A DNA stretch of 64,000 nt from Miscanthus floridulus (Eukaryota; Streptophyta; Magnoliopsida; Poales; Poaceae): the NCBI RefSeq assembly GCF_019320115.1, contig NC_089582.1, positions 120,883,856-120,947,855 on the forward strand, in the 5' to 3' direction. The notes under the pieces are model-generated. The model worked only from the letters and a program-made list of their open reading frames with translations, was not told the origin of the DNA and ran no database searches. Position numbers and translations under genes: made by a program. Positions 1 to 12,526 of the stretch are shown here, one piece after another. The stretch's first letter is position 1; the number at the start of each line of letters is the position of its first letter.

Positions 1-980
1 ATCATGGTCGTCATCATCTCAGGCAAGAAGCTACGTATGTTGATTTTACCGATACACGACCACTAGTGTTTACCAAGGCTAACGAACCACTAGAAGTTGA
101 TGATTGGCTTCATACCATGGAGCAGAAGTTTGACCTCATTCCATGCACGGAGTTCCAGAAGCCTGTTTTTGCTGCTCAACAGCTTAGAGGTGCAGCAGGT
201 GCTTGGTGGACAAACCTTGTGGCTATGTAACCAGTAGGTATTCAGTTAACTTGGGCAGAGTTTCGCACTGCTTTCTTGTCCATTATATTCCGGAGGGAGT
301 TATGGCCATGAAGCTTGATGAGTTTCTTGCTTTAAAGCAAGGTGATCAAATAGTTATGCAGTATGTGGGCAAGTTCAATCACCTTTCATAGTACGCACCT
401 GAGCATGTTAACACAGATGTCAAGAAGAAGAAGTGGTTCATGCGAGGTTTGAATACCAAACTTCAGACAATAATGACTACCTGCACCAATGTCACCTATC
501 ATGAGGTAGTCAACATTGCTATTGCTTCAGAGAAAAAATATCGGCAACATAAGGAGATTAAGAAGAAAAAGAATGTGCCATCTGGATCTTTCAGTGGTAA
601 TCAAAAGAGACAGAGGATAATCTATCATCTAGTAAATCACTATCGTCCTCCTTATCGTCTGCCGCAGTTCCAAGCCGGTCAACGATAAAATGTTAGTCCT
701 GCTACAACTAACCAGAACTCTCAACAGTCAAATGTTCCTGGTGTTCGTGCTCCAACACCCCAAGGCCACAATTATCCATGTTTCAATTGTGGGAAGTCCA
801 GTCATTTCTCTAGGGAATATCCGTATCCTAAGCAGTATAATCCAAATTTTCAGAAAGCTCTTGGAAATCAACAATAGGGTCAAGCCCAGAACAAGAACAA
901 CAATCAAAATGCTTAGAAGGGCAAAGATGAAAAGAAGACGGGGCGAGTTTTCTATATTTAGGCCAGGGAGATTCTAGAAG
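1..980 (+). pseudogene. gag remnant of Tekay-like element
   Basis: Broken frames match the Gag of the younger element at 26,368. Recognisable are the stretch ending in WW near 200-215, the MKLDEFLALKQG-like segment near 309-345, and a zinc-knuckle relic near 774-830. The knuckle still reads C-F-N-C ... S-H-F-S-R, but its last cysteine has become tyrosine. A TAA at about 228-230 and further stops split the frame. It cannot encode a working Gag. Confidence 0.8.
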
Positions 981-988
981 GGGAGCCC

Positions 989-3900
989 ATGATGCTGGGT
1001 ATGTTTCCTATTGCCGATCATCCTACAGTTATGCTTTTTGATTCTGGTGCATCTCATACATTCATCAATAGAACCTTTGTCATAAAACATGAAATTCCAA
1101 TTGGGGCAACAAAGGAAAATTTCTTTATACAGTCACCCGGGGGACGTCTGTGTACTAAGGAAATGGTGTACCAGGTACCCATAAACCTGGGTGGGCATAT
1201 TTTTCTCACTACCATGATTATTCTCAAGGATCAGGATATAGATGTGGTCTTGGAAATGAATTGGATGTATCAGCATAAGGCTGTTATAGATGTTTTGAAT
1301 AGGACTATAAGGTTGAGTTTGCTAGATAGTAATTCTCATCTTCTTATCCAACTTACAACCTTAAGGAGATTAGTGGAAAAAGTTTATGCAACTTCCGTCA
1401 AGGAGATTAGAGATATCCCTGTAGTTGGTAAATTTCCAGATGTTTTTCCTGAAGATTTACTCGGTCTACCACCTGATATGGATGTTCAGTTTAACATAGA
1501 TCTAAAGCCTGGGATAGCTTCGATCTCTCGGAGAGCTTATAGGATGCCTCCCAAGAAATTAGCTGAATTGAAGACTCAATTGCAAGAGTTGATTGATAAA
1601 GGGTTTATTCAACCTAGTTCATCACCTTGGAGATGTCCTACAATTTTTGTGAAGAAGAAAGATGAGACCCTGAGGTTATGTGTCGACTATCGTCCATTGA
1701 ATGAAGTGACCATTAAGAATAAGTATCCCTTACCTTGGATAGATTTACTTTTTGATCAACTAGCTGGAGCCAAAGTTTTCTCCAAGATCGATTTGAGGTC
1801 AGGTTATCACCAAATCAAAATTAAGCTTGAAGATATTCCTAAAACGGCATTTACCACAAGATATGAATTATATGAATACCTGGTAATGTCTTTTGGTTTG
1901 ACGAATGCTCCAACTCATTTTATGTATCTAATGAATTCATTATTCATGCATGAGCTAGATAAGTTTATAGTGGTGTTTATTGATGACATCTTAGTATATT
2001 CCAAGAACAAGAAAGAACATGCGGAACATCTTAGAATTATTCTAACACGCATAAGAGAACATCAGTTATATGCCAAGTTCAGTAAGTGTGACTTTTAGCT
2101 AAAGGAAGTACAATTTTTAGGGCATGTGTTATCAGCTGAAGGAGTTGCTGTGGATCCAAGCAAAGTTAAGGATGTACTAGATTGGAAACCACCAACCATA
2201 GTTCATCAGGTTTGGAGTTTTCTAGGAATGGTGGGTTATTACCGTCGCTTTATTCCAAATTTCTCTAGAATATCCAAGTCCATCACTAGGTTGTTGAAGA
2301 ACCAAGCCAAGTTTGTCTGGTCATCTGATTATGAAGAAGCTTTCTAGATTTTGAAGAGATTGTTAACCACTGCATCAGTGTTAGCACAGCCAGATATCGA
2401 GAAGCCATTTGACGTATATTGTGATGCTTCAGGTATTGGTATTAGGTATGTATTGATGCAAGAAGGCCGAGTCATTGCCTATGCTTCTAGACAACTTAAG
2501 CAACATGAAGAACATTATCCAACTCATGATCTAGAGTTAGCAGCAGTTGTCTATGCTTTGAAGATTTGGCGGCATTACCTGCTTAGTAATACTTGCCATA
2601 TTTATACAGATCACAAAAGTTTAAAGTATATCTTTACTCAATCAGAATTGAACATGCGACAAAAAAGATGGTTAGAATTAATTAAAGATTATGACTTGGA
2701 GGTGCATTACCATCCTAGTAAGGCAAATGTGGTTGCAGATGCCCTCAGTCGTAAGAGTCATTGCAATTGTCTGGCAGTAAAAACAATGGATTTGACTTTA
2801 TGTCAAGAGATGGAGAAGTTGAATGTAGAGGTAATTCAACAAGGTAGTTTGACCAATATAACTGTTGAATCGACTATTCGAGATCAAATTATTGCCACTC
2901 AGAAAGAAAATAAGGGTATAGTTCATATCAAAGAAAAAGTCAGAATTAGAAAAGCAACATGCTTTAGAATAGAAGATGCAGATGTGTTATGGTTCAAAGA
3001 TTGCCTTGTGGTACCAAAGGTTCCTGAGTTGCGGCAGTCAATTCTTGAAGAGGCACATACCACCAGGTTATCTATTCATCCTGGAAGTAATAAAATGTAC
3101 CATAACTTGAAACAGAGATTTTGGTGGACTAGAATGAAGATAGAGATTGCTTGATATATAGCAAAGTGTGATACTTGTCAAAAGGTAAAAGCTATACATT
3201 TGAGGTCCGTTGGAGAGTTACAGCCATTGCCTATTCTAGCTTGGAAGTGGGAGGATATTAGTATGGATTTTATAGTTGGTCTACCCAAGACATCGAAAGG
3301 TTTTGACTCAATATGGGTTATTGTAGATCGACTAACTAAGTCAGCATATTTTTTACAGTCAAGAGTATATATCCTACTATCCAATATGCCAAGATGTATT
3401 TAGCAAGAATCGTGAGCCTACATGGAGTACCAAAGACTATAGTGTTAGATAGGGGTACACAGTTTGTCTCCAACTTTTAGAAACAATTGCATGCTTCGTT
3501 GGGTACCAAACTCCTGTATAGTACAACTTATCATCCATAGATTGATGGTCAGACTGAAAGGGTCAATCAAGTACTTGAAGATATGTTAAGATGTTATGTT
3601 CTTAACTATTCCAATAAGTGGGATGAATGTTTGCCTTTGGCTGAGTTCTCATACAATAATAGTTATCAAGAGAGCATTAGAATGGCTCCGTTTGAAGCAC
3701 TTTATGGTTATAGATGCAGAACATCGCTAAATTGGTCTAAACCCGGGGAAAGATGGTTCTTTGGAGTTGACCTGGTGAAAGAAATAGAAGAGAAGGTTAG
3801 GCAGATACAAAGTAATTTGAAGATAGCTCAGTCCCGATAAAAGAGTTATACAGATAAACGACGTAGACCATTGATGTTTAACAAAGGAGATTTTGTATAT

Positions 3901-4320
3901 ATGAAGGTATCACCAATGAAGGGAGTTACTCGTTTTAGTGTTAAAGGCAAGTTGGCACCTCGTTATATTGGACCATTTCAAATTTTGGAGAGGTATAGAA
4001 AGGTGGCATATCGCTTGAAGTTATCAGAACATCTCTCAGCTGTACATGATGTGTTCCATATTTCTCAATTAAAGAAGTGTCTTCGAGTGCCTAAGTAGAA
4101 TGTTGAGGTTAAAAGAGTGAAACTTGAACCTGATTTGCCCTATTCCGAATATCCTATCCGAGTTCTAGATCAGAAAGACCGTGTCACTCGAAGGAGGACA
4201 ATCAAATTCTACAAGATATAATGGAATCAACATTTCGAATAAGAAGCTACTTGGGAATCCGAAGATTACTTGCTAGAACAATTTCTAGAGTTTCTTGCGT
4301 CAATATAGGATAATGTTAGT
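989..4320 (+). pseudogene. pol remnant (protease, RT, RNase H, integrase, chromodomain trace)
   Basis: The domain order is that of a Ty3/gypsy chromovirus. The aspartic protease motif F-D-S-G-A lies near 1038-1052. The RT catalytic motif V-F-I-D-D-I lies near 1972-1990, the RNase H start (F-D-V-Y-C-D-A) near 2407, and the integrase zinc-binding H..H..C..C region at 3056-3182. The integrase core follows from about 3255, and a degraded chromodomain-like end sits at about 4140-4300. Stops occur at 2096 (TAG), 2345 (TAG), 3152 (TGA), 3478 (TAG), 3538 (TAG), 3838 (TAA) and 4096 (TAG), with a frameshift near 3358. Against the younger copy, most stops are explained by C-to-T or G-to-A changes of CAG, CAA, CGA or TGG codons. 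Confidence 0.9.
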
Positions 4321-4459
4321 TGTGCTTTGTTGTTATGAACCATGTTTTATAAAAGGACCTGAGCTGTGTTATGGTTAAGTTTGGAATGTTTTTGGATTGA
4401 CACATTTCTTTTTCCATTACTTACCCTTGAACTTTAAATCTCGGGACAAGATTTCTTTT

Positions 4460-4470
4460 AGGAGGAAGGA
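4460..4470 (+). other. Polypurine tract of the left element
   Basis: An 11-base all-purine run (AGGAGGAAGGA) lies one base before the LTR start at 4472. This is the expected position of the plus-strand primer for reverse transcription. Confidence 0.75.
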
Positions 4471-4471
4471 T

Positions 4472-7400
4472 TGTAACACCTCGGGTGTTTAAATACTAAA
4501 ACATGCCATGTCATCATATGCATTGCACATCATTTTGGGTTAGTGAAAATTTTGATATGCATACACTAAAACAAGTTTACCTTTATGTTATATGTGTTGA
4601 CTTGTATGGTTTGAATTGAGTTCAAAATCTTTGTATTAAATTGAATTTTCGAAAACCCTAATTTTCAGTATTTAAATTCTACCCTGAAAACCTAATTCAA
4701 AATCTAAGCACATTTTGGGGTTAAGCCTAAAAGCAAAAGTGTAGAGCTTGTCAAGGTGTACAAAGTTGGTTTTTGGAGTTTTCAAAGTTGTTATATAAAA
4801 TTTGAAGTAATTTGAAAAGGTGAAATGTACTTTAAGTGTCCCCTTTTGATTTTAAACTTGCATTTCAAAATGTAGACCAAATTAGAGTATGGTTATTAAA
4901 GCAAAGTTGTAGAACTTTGAATTTGGAACAACTTTTATTTTTGGAGATTTTTGTGTTACTATATAAATTTGGGAGTAATTTGAGAATTTAGACAAGTGGC
5001 AATTCGGTAATTAGTTGGAACAGTACCAGCAGGCATCTGTCATCGCCGGTGACCTTCCTCTGGCTTCCAGGCGCGCTCGTGGCCACGTTTGACTTCGCGC
5101 TGGCATGGAGAAGGCCGCGGCATGGCTTCCTGGCCGCTCTTTAAAGCTTGTGCCGTCGCCGTTCTTCTCTTTTCTTCTCCTCTGCTTTTCCCGTCGCCAC
5201 CGTGCTGCTCCGGCGAGCTCGCATCGTCGCCATAGCGCATACCAGCCTCAGCAAAGCCTATCTTAGCTCCACCTATTAGTTGCGAACCCAGCCGAACCGC
5301 CCTTGTAGCTTGACTTCGTCGGGAAGCGTCGCTCGTTGCTTTTCTTCCTCGCGGCCGGCAGCGTCACTGGCGATCCTGCTTCATCGTGGCCGGAGCTCTA
5401 CGGTTAGCCTCTGCCTTGTGAAGTGTTGCTCCATCTTCTCCATGTTGCTGTGATGCTTTATGCCTTGTTGCTTGACCATTTTGTCCACTGCAGCCATCGG
5501 AGCACCGTCGCCGACGTTGTTCGCGTCGCCATAATTGCTGTGACCGACGATGAGCTTCTCCATTGCTCCTCCAGTCCATCTTTCTGCTCGTGAGTGTTTG
5601 GGGTGAGCTCCTGATGCTTCCTAGGCCTTTTATTTAACCGCTACCGGCCTCCCTTCGCCGGCGTAGCGCAGCCGCTCCGCCGTGTCCGCCATGGCCGGTG
5701 TCAAGCTCGGGTTGAGCTGTAATTGGTGCAATTAGTGCCACCAATAGGTGCGCCTCGTAGTGGTGATCACGTTGGTACCCTCACCATCGCCATTGATCTC
5801 ATCGACGATGAGAAATCGTCGGTCAAAGTGCGGTTGTCGCTGTTGAGCGCGGGAGGACGATGTTGACAGGTGGGGTCACCCTATCAGTGACCGTTATTTG
5901 AAAATGGATTTTTCTATTTTGCAGAATTAATGAATAGTGCTATGATTTGTTATTTTTGTATAGAATTAATTAGAGCTCCAAAAATTATGAAAATTTTTGT
6001 GTGAGCTATCTGTTATGTAAACTATTTAGGAAAAATATTAAATGTTGATTTTCAGTACATTTTGAATGTGATAAAAATTGCTCTAATTAATTAATAAATG
6101 AGCTTCCATGATTTTTCTAGGCTTTATTATTTATCCAAAAATTATGAAAATTGTTTTGCCACTTAGTTATCATGTGATAAGCCTTCATAAAAAATTTGAG
6201 CTCATTTGGAGAAAGTTGATTTATTTCATATCTTTTAATTAAATAATTAATTCATAAAAGCAAATAGTAAACCTTAATAATTTATGTTTTGTTTGAATTT
6301 TGGATTGAGTGATGACCTTGGGTCATTAGTATAAAATAATTCTTGGTACTTAAAGTACGTGTGTGAATTTACGAAATGGTTTAAGTAGTTATTGGCTTGT
6401 AACTGTACCGCGAAGGAAAGTTGTATTCAAGTTATTAATTTTTGCATCCATCATCAAGCATCATGTTTTATATCTCGTATCATATTAAATATGATATTAT
6501 TACTACGTGTAGTGAACGAAGGCGAGAACGTGGTAGTCAATCAAGTTGAGGAGGGGGTTAATCCATCTGTTGAGGTCGGGTTTGATAATTGTGGAACATC
6601 TCTGGAACCGGACTTTTCTGTTAACCAAGGCAAGCCCCAGATGCATTTAAACCTACCTTGTGTTTTACAAATTATATCGCTTTTGCTTTTATATACTGCA
6701 TTAAGTGATTAGGAGTTGAGTGAAAATCTAATTGGTGCATTATCAACCTTGTTTTCCAAGATCAACCTTGTTAACTGTTTAAATCCGAGAATGCTTATTT
6801 ATGCTTAGCCATGCTTAGAACGATACAAGTCAGGTGATCACCGGTCACCTGCGAGATATAAATGGTTTCTTAGTTACGACTGATTATTTATGTGATCATG
6901 AGATATGATCATGTGGAGTAACAAATCTAGATCGGGCGGACTCGGTGTATGGGAGCCACAAGACATGGAGGTCTTGTGAGCGGGTTCTTTCCGCCTGTGT
7001 CGATTAAGACACGTCCGTTGTTGAATTGCATGAAGTGAGACTTTGTAGTACTAGCCACATACTCCGATAAGCCTTAACTTGGCTATTCTATTACTAGAAT
7101 GGCTACTCACGCAGTGGGAGTGGAGAGATGGCGAGAATAGCATGTACCCATATGGCAATGGGCTGGATTGGTGGAGTACTGTATTCTCGGGTGGCGCAGA
7201 CCCATTCTTGTTTGAGGGTAGGTTTGTATATGTAGGTCGGTGACCTGCATATGTCGTGTGGTTGGGAATCCCCAGCTGGGTTATAATCGGTTTGAATCGT
7301 CGTTGCTCCTCAGTTATGGAGACTCAACTCACTGTTTATCATCGTAGTTAGTAACTGAAACTTGAGGAAGTTTTGAGAAAGGGTTTGATATAAAGTTCAT

Positions 7401-8051
7401 GATCTCATTACGGATCATGGCAGATTCATATATGATTTTGAGATAGATTTACATGTTGAATAAAAGAATCTTGTTAGAAAGCTTTTACGCAAAAGAACTT
7501 TGTTTATTGCTAAAGCCATATCTTGAATCCCTAGCCTGCATTCCTGAGTCTTATCAGTTTTTACTTTGGTTAAGTCTTGCTGAATACTTTTGTACTTAGG
7601 GTTCGTTGACCCTTGTTGCAGGTGAGCCTCATGAGCAGGTCTGCTTTGAACCGTGCTGCATGACTGTTGTTCAGATCGATGATGATAAGTAAATGTGTGG
7701 TCGTTGGGCATGATACTTATATTGTATGTTTGTATTATGTTACTAATGCCACTCCACTACTATGGTTTGTAATAATTATCGAACTTAGTTTGTAAGGTTT
7801 GAAACAACTGGTTTGTAAACTAAGTTATTGTAAGACTTTCGCTATTTTACTCTGATGTAGATATTTGAATAAATGTTGTAATACTGCAATGACACTATAA
7901 TGGAATCCTGCTCGAAAATTATGGATGATTCGGTGTTCCCCGCGGACACCCGATAGTCTTCTTAAGTTACTGGGACATATGCATAGTCGTCAGAGGTCAT
8001 TGGACAGTGACAGATGCATGTGGGCCTTATAATTTAGGAGGTTCTGTCACA
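4472..8051 (+). repeat. 3' LTR of the left Tekay-like element (3,580 bp)
   Basis: It starts TGTAACACC after the polypurine tract and ends TGTCACA, so TG...CA ends are present. It holds an AT-rich first part, a GC-rich block (about 5,030-5,860) and an AT-rich tail. The segment around 6,820-6,860, with 'AAGTCAGGTGATC' and 'CACCTGCGAGATATA', matches the equivalent segment of the other family's LTR near 22,950, which shows relatedness. Open frames in the GC-rich block overlap on both strands and look like composition artefacts. Confidence 0.85.
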
Positions 8052-8709
8052 CTTATCCTCTTGTTCTTGCATAGAAAAAAAAATGTTTCTTATAATATGT
8101 GGATTTGTGGATCTGTGATCTTATGATTTATGATTGTCTGAAGGTAGAAGAAAGCTGGAGGTAAAAGAAGGATAGAGGTTGCTGGATCTTAATTCTATGG
8201 TGTAAAAAAATTAATGTGTTGAAACTACATAAAACACATGGTTGTTCGGTAGACAGACTCAATTAGTCGTCGCCCAATAATGACAAATATTTTTTTTGAT
8301 GCAATAATAATGGCAAATATTTAAATATTCCGGTCCCGAGCCGCCCATGGGAAAAGACAGGACTCACAGGTCGAGCTACCCCCGCATGGGCTTCCAGATG
8401 CAGGGGAAATCTGGTCCGCGGCCGAGTTCCACGTGGGCTTCTGCTAGGGGGGAGGGCCGGGACATTCACGGGAATTTGGGCTTCCAAACAAGGCCCAAAG
8501 GCCCATCAGACTTCTTACTTCGCTGACCTGGATCGGACGGCCAGGGTGCCGCTTCTCCTGATCCAACGGCGCTACCGAACTCGCGCGACGCTTTATAGGC
8601 CACTCCCACCGCCGAACCCGAGTTTCTGTTTGGACTCCGCCGCGCTTCGCCCTCTCGCTCCAGCCGCTTCACAGCGCCGCTGCCGCTCGCCTCTCCGACC
8701 GCCGCGAGG
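8052..8709 (+). promoter_or_regulatory. RPL14 promoter and 5' UTR region
   Basis: The 658 bp between the LTR end and the L14 start codon turn GC-rich after about 8,330. Two GGCCCA motifs lie at 8492-8497 and 8500-8505. These are site II (TGGGCC) elements, known to be common in plant ribosomal-protein and proliferation-linked promoters. The pyrimidine-rich stretch from about 8,590 to 8,705 fits a ribosomal-protein 5' UTR. No clear TATA box is seen near it. The LTR may also supply transcription signals. Confidence 0.55.
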
Positions 8710-9299
8710 ATGGTACGTCGATCGCGCTTAGTGGTGTTAGTTCTGGTAGGGGTTATGAGTTGTTCGGGGTTTGACTTGGGGTTTTGTGTGCTTGTGCTAT
8801 GTGTGCAGCCGTTCAAGAGGTTCGTGGAGATCGGGCGCGTGGCCCTGGTGAACTACGGCAAGGACTATGGCCGCCTCGTCGTCATCGTCGATGTGGTCGA
8901 CCAGAACAGGGTAAGTACTGAGCTCTCTCCTAAATGCTTGTCCTTCCGTTCGCTGTTGTGATGTCGATCTAGAGCTTTAGTGGAGTGTGCTTTTGTACCA
9001 CTGGTAGTAATTGGTTTGTATCTGCTGATCTTCGTGGGAAATATGAAAACATATATGGCTGTATTTGGTAGCACCTGATGCAATTTATTTGATTTGGCCA
9101 AGTAGGGTGGCCTCATGTCCTCATCTAGCGGTTAACCATACTTACTCTTAAGACAAATGGAGGAGTTAGTGCCTTAGCATTTGGCATTGCCAGGAGGGTA
9201 AGGGTTGCTTGGCAAACTTGTTCCCTGAATGAACCAAGGACCAATTCCCTTGTTTAGATTCCTTTTAAGACGCAACAAATGTACACTATTTATAACAAT

Positions 9300-9367
<68 letters not shown>

Positions 9368-9682
9368 CAGTAGCCAGCTACAAAATAAGTTATTCCGTAG
9401 CTACCTCCATTTACGATAATTTTATATACTAATTTACAATAATGTCATGGTGAATATCTAAACAAGTTATTCCGTGGCACCACATATATATAGTTACGAT
9501 AATTACTATGTTAATTTACGAGATTATAGTAACTCCATACTAAGTGGTTTACTGTAACGTTATGGTAAATATCTCCATGTGTTATAGTAACCCAACTATC
9601 GTAAATATGCATTGACATTATCGTAAATTAGTATATAAAATTATCGTAAATGGAGGTGGCTACGGAATAACTTATTTTGTAG

Positions 9683-9743
<61 letters not shown>

Positions 9744-10003
9744 AGAGGCTATTCAGTAGCCGGCTACAAAATAAGTTATTCTGTAGCCACCTCCATTTAC
9801 TATAATTTTATATACTAATTTACCATAATGTCAGTACATATTTACGATAGTTGGGTTACTATAACACATGGGGATATTTACCATAACGTTATATTAAACC
9901 ACTTAGTAAGGAGTTACTATAATCTCGTAAATTAACATAGTAATTATCATAACTCAAAGTGGCTACAGAATAAGTTATTCTGTAGCCAGCTACAGGATAG
10001 TAG

Positions 10004-10039
<36 letters not shown>

Positions 10040-10346
10040 CAGTAGCCAGCTACAAAATAAGTTATTCCGTAGCCACCTCCATTTACGATAATTTTATATA
10101 CTAATTTACAATAATGTCATGGTGAATATCTAAACAAGTTATTCCGTGGCACCACATATATATAGTTACGATAATTACTATGTTAATTTACGAGATTATA
10201 GTAACTCCATACTAAGTGGTTTACCATAACGTTATGGTAAATATCTCCATGTGTTATAACCCAACTATCGTAAATATGTATTGACATTATCGTAAATTAG
10301 TATATAAAATTATCGTAAATGGAGGTGGCTACGGAATAACTTATTT

Positions 10347-10381
<35 letters not shown>

Positions 10382-10641
10382 AGAGGCTATTCAGTAGCCG
10401 GCTACAAAATAAGTTATTCTGTAGCCACCTCCATTTACTATAATTTTATATACTAATTTACCATAATATAAATACATATTTACGATAGTTAGGTTACTAT
10501 AACATATGGGGATATTTACCATAACGTTATATTAAACCACTTAGTAAGGAGTTACTATAATCTCGTAAAATAACATAGTAATTATCGTAACTCAAAGTGG
10601 CTACAGAATAAGTTATTCTGTAGCCAGCTACAGGATAGTAG

Positions 10642-10680
<39 letters not shown>

Positions 10681-11254
10681 TTGCTGTAATTGATTTGGTC
10701 AAGCATGCAAGCCCTCATAGCCTTGATGCATTCTGTGGACCAGGCACTTGTGGACGCCCCTGATATGGTCAGATGCCAGGTGAACTTCAAGCGCCTCTCA
10801 CTTACCGACATCAAGATTGACATCAAACGTGTGCCCAAGAAGACAACCCTGATCAAGGCGATGGAGGAAGCTGGTAATGATGAAGCATATGCTGTGGACC
10901 TCTTCAGCATCGTTGTGATTTATTCATCTTCTAGATTCTAGATTATTGTCCCGAAGAGAATAGTGACACTTAATTGATCTCTTGTTATTCTTTTTCAGAT
11001 GTGAAGACCAAGTGGGAGAACAGCTCATGGGGCAAGAAGCTGATTGTCCAGAAGAGGAGGGCAGCGCTCAATGACTTTGACAGGTTCAAGGTCATGCTGG
11101 CAAAGATCAAGGTCAGGAACCTCTCTGTCAAATGTCTAGTTGCTGTTGGCACTGTATATTGCTTGCTCACACTTGTTTTTTTTCTATATGTAAACAGAGG
11201 GGTGGTGCTATCAGGCAAGAGCTTGCCAAGCTGAAGAAGGCATCCATGGCTTAG
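8710..11254 (+). CDS. RPL14: 60S ribosomal protein L14 (eL14), five exons
   Basis: Exons are 8710-8712, 8809-8910, 10744-10873, 10999-11111 and 11198-11254, all with GT..AG introns and matching phases. Together they give a 134-residue protein, the usual plant eL14 length. The product starts [18 protein letters not shown] and has the L14-specific central block [20 protein letters not shown] and the segment [20 protein letters not shown]. It is a structural protein of the cytosolic large ribosomal subunit. The first intron directly follows the ATG, as is common in plant ribosomal-protein genes. Intron 2 (8911-10743) is swollen by palindromic MITE-like units and TA repeats. No frameshift or stop is seen, so the gene should be functional. 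Confidence 0.95.
9303..9362. repeat. (TA)n microsatellite
   Basis: About 30 TA units in RPL14 intron 2. It is the first of five TA tracts that separate and flank the palindromic units; the others lie near 9685-9740, 10007-10036, 10347-10378 and 10645-10677. Confidence 0.95.
9376..9684. mobile_element. MITE-like inverted-repeat unit A1
   Basis: The left 62 bases (9376-9437) and right 62 bases (9623-9684) are inverted complements with only one or two mismatches. Both ends lie against TA-rich tracts, so a TA target is possible but cannot be proved inside a microsatellite. The interior has no coding potential. A second copy (A2) lies 672 bp downstream. Confidence 0.75.
9741..10006. mobile_element. 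MITE-like inverted-repeat unit B1
   Basis: It runs from a GGGAGAGGCTATTCAG start to a GGATAGTAGTTCT end. The first and last 40-odd bases pair as imperfect inverted repeats. Its interior is largely the reverse complement of unit A1's interior, so A1 and B1 together could also fold as one larger hairpin. Confidence 0.7.
10048..10350. mobile_element. MITE-like inverted-repeat unit A2
   Basis: A near-identical second copy of unit A1. A few bases differ, for example a 4-base loss near 10,257. It is part of a segmental tandem duplication of about 0.67 kb inside the intron. Confidence 0.75.
10379..10645. mobile_element. MITE-like inverted-repeat unit B2
   Basis: A near-identical second copy of unit B1 with a handful of point differences. 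It ends in the last TA tract, about 70 bp before the 3' end of RPL14 intron 2. Confidence 0.75.
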
Positions 11255-11544
11255 TCTCGTTCGGTGGATGGCATGTTACAGTTTTTGGTTCTGAGTTGGA
11301 TCAGCAATTCGATGAGTGTTGTCAAAGCCAGAATTAGTAATATGTTTCCTGTGAACCCATTTCAAACTTTATCAATCATGGGTGTATTCTGGGTATTTTG
11401 TCGTGAATGTTATGGAATATCTAAGGTAGCCTGCGACAAATGTGTGATCCTTACCATTTCTGTTTTGCTTATTGCTAGTGTTTTTAGGCAACCAGGATAT
11501 TGACATAATCTATATTGCGATCCTGCCTAAGCTGTCATTTCTTT
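11255..11544 (+). other. RPL14 3' UTR and downstream flank
   Basis: AT-rich sequence after the L14 stop codon with no convincing coding frame, likely the 3' UTR. The RTE LINE fragment begins around 11,545, so it sits within or just after the transcript end. Confidence 0.5.
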
Positions 11545-12526
11545 TCACTGCCATGGAAGCCATTTTCTTAATAAGACAAGTTATGGAGCGGTATAGGGAG
11601 AAGAAGAAGGACCTACACATGGTTTTTATTGACTTCGAGAAGGCTTATGATAAAATACCAAGGAATGTTATGTGGTGGGCTTTGGACAAACATAAAGTCC
11701 CAACGAAGTATGTCGGGCTCATTAAGGACATGTACAACAATGTTGTGACTAGAGTTCGAACAAGTGATGGAGACACGGATGACTTCCCGATTAGGATAGG
11801 ACTACATCAAGGGTCAGCTTTGAGCCCTTATTTGTTTGCTTTAGTGATGGATGAGGTCACAAGGGACATACAAGGGGACATCCCTTGGTGTATGCTTTTC
11901 GCGGACGATGTAGTGCTAGTTGATGAAAGCCGGACAGGAGTGAATCAGAAACTGGAGTTATGGCGGGAGACTTTGGAGTCCAAAGGTTTTAGACTTAGTA
12001 GAACTAAAACTGAGTATATGAGATGTGACTTCGGCACTACTACTCGGGAGGAGGAAGATATTAGTTTGGAAGGTCAAGTAGTGCCTATGAAGGATACTTT
12101 TCGATATTTAGGATCAATGCTACAGAGGGACGGGGATATTGATGAAGATGTTAGCCATAGAATTAAAGCAGGGTGGATGAAGTGGCGGCAAGCGTCTGGT
12201 GTCCTATGTGACAAAAGGGTACCACAGAAGCTAAAAGGCAAGTTTTATAGGACGGCGATTAGACCTGCTATGTTGTATGGTGCAGAATGTTGGCCTACGA
12301 AAAGACGACATATTCAACAGCTAAGTGTCGCGGAAATGCGTATGTTGCGTTGGATTTGCGGTCATACAAGAAGGGATCGAGTTCGGAACGACGATATACG
12401 TGAGAGATTAGGGGTAGCGCCAATTGAAGAAAAGCTTGTCCAACACCGGTTGAGATGGTTTGGACATGTGCAACGGAGACCTCCAGATGCACCGGTGCGT
12501 AGTGGAATCCTAAGTCAGGATAGTAA
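11545..12526 (+). mobile_element. 5'-truncated RTE-clade LINE with open reverse transcriptase frame
   Basis: A single open frame from about 11,551 encodes the C-terminal half of a plant RTE-type non-LTR retrotransposon. It includes the RT segments MVFIDFEKAYDKIPR, GLHQGSALSPYLFALVMDE and the catalytic LFADDVVLVDES (FADD near 11,898). The conserved tail CGHTRRDRVRNDDI ... LRWFGHVQRRPP follows. The endonuclease and the N-terminal RT part are missing. The sequence stops matching the family at 12,526/12,527, where CACTA subterminal sequence begins. The copy at 53,095 shows what the unbroken sequence looks like beyond that point. It has no start of its own and is probably inactive. Confidence 0.85.

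Larger units (their letters stand above)
1..8051 (+). mobile_element. Degenerate Ty3/gypsy (Tekay-like) retrotransposon, 5' part outside window
   Basis: A plus-strand LTR retrotransposon enters from the left edge. It shows gag, protease, reverse transcriptase, RNase H and integrase remnants in that order, then a purine-rich tract and a 3' LTR that starts TGTAACACC and ends TGTCACA. The 5' LTR is not in the window, so the partner of the possible target duplication CTTAT (8052-8056) cannot be seen. Protein similarity to the complete element at 20,184-34,946 is high across pol, and the LTRs share local blocks, so both belong to the same broad Tekay/Del lineage. This copy is clearly older: pol carries many stops and at least one frameshift. 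Confidence 0.9.

Noticed and set aside
9229..9432. Open frame encoding a YIYIYIYI run
   Set aside because: It is simply the translation of a (TA)n microsatellite inside the RPL14 intron.
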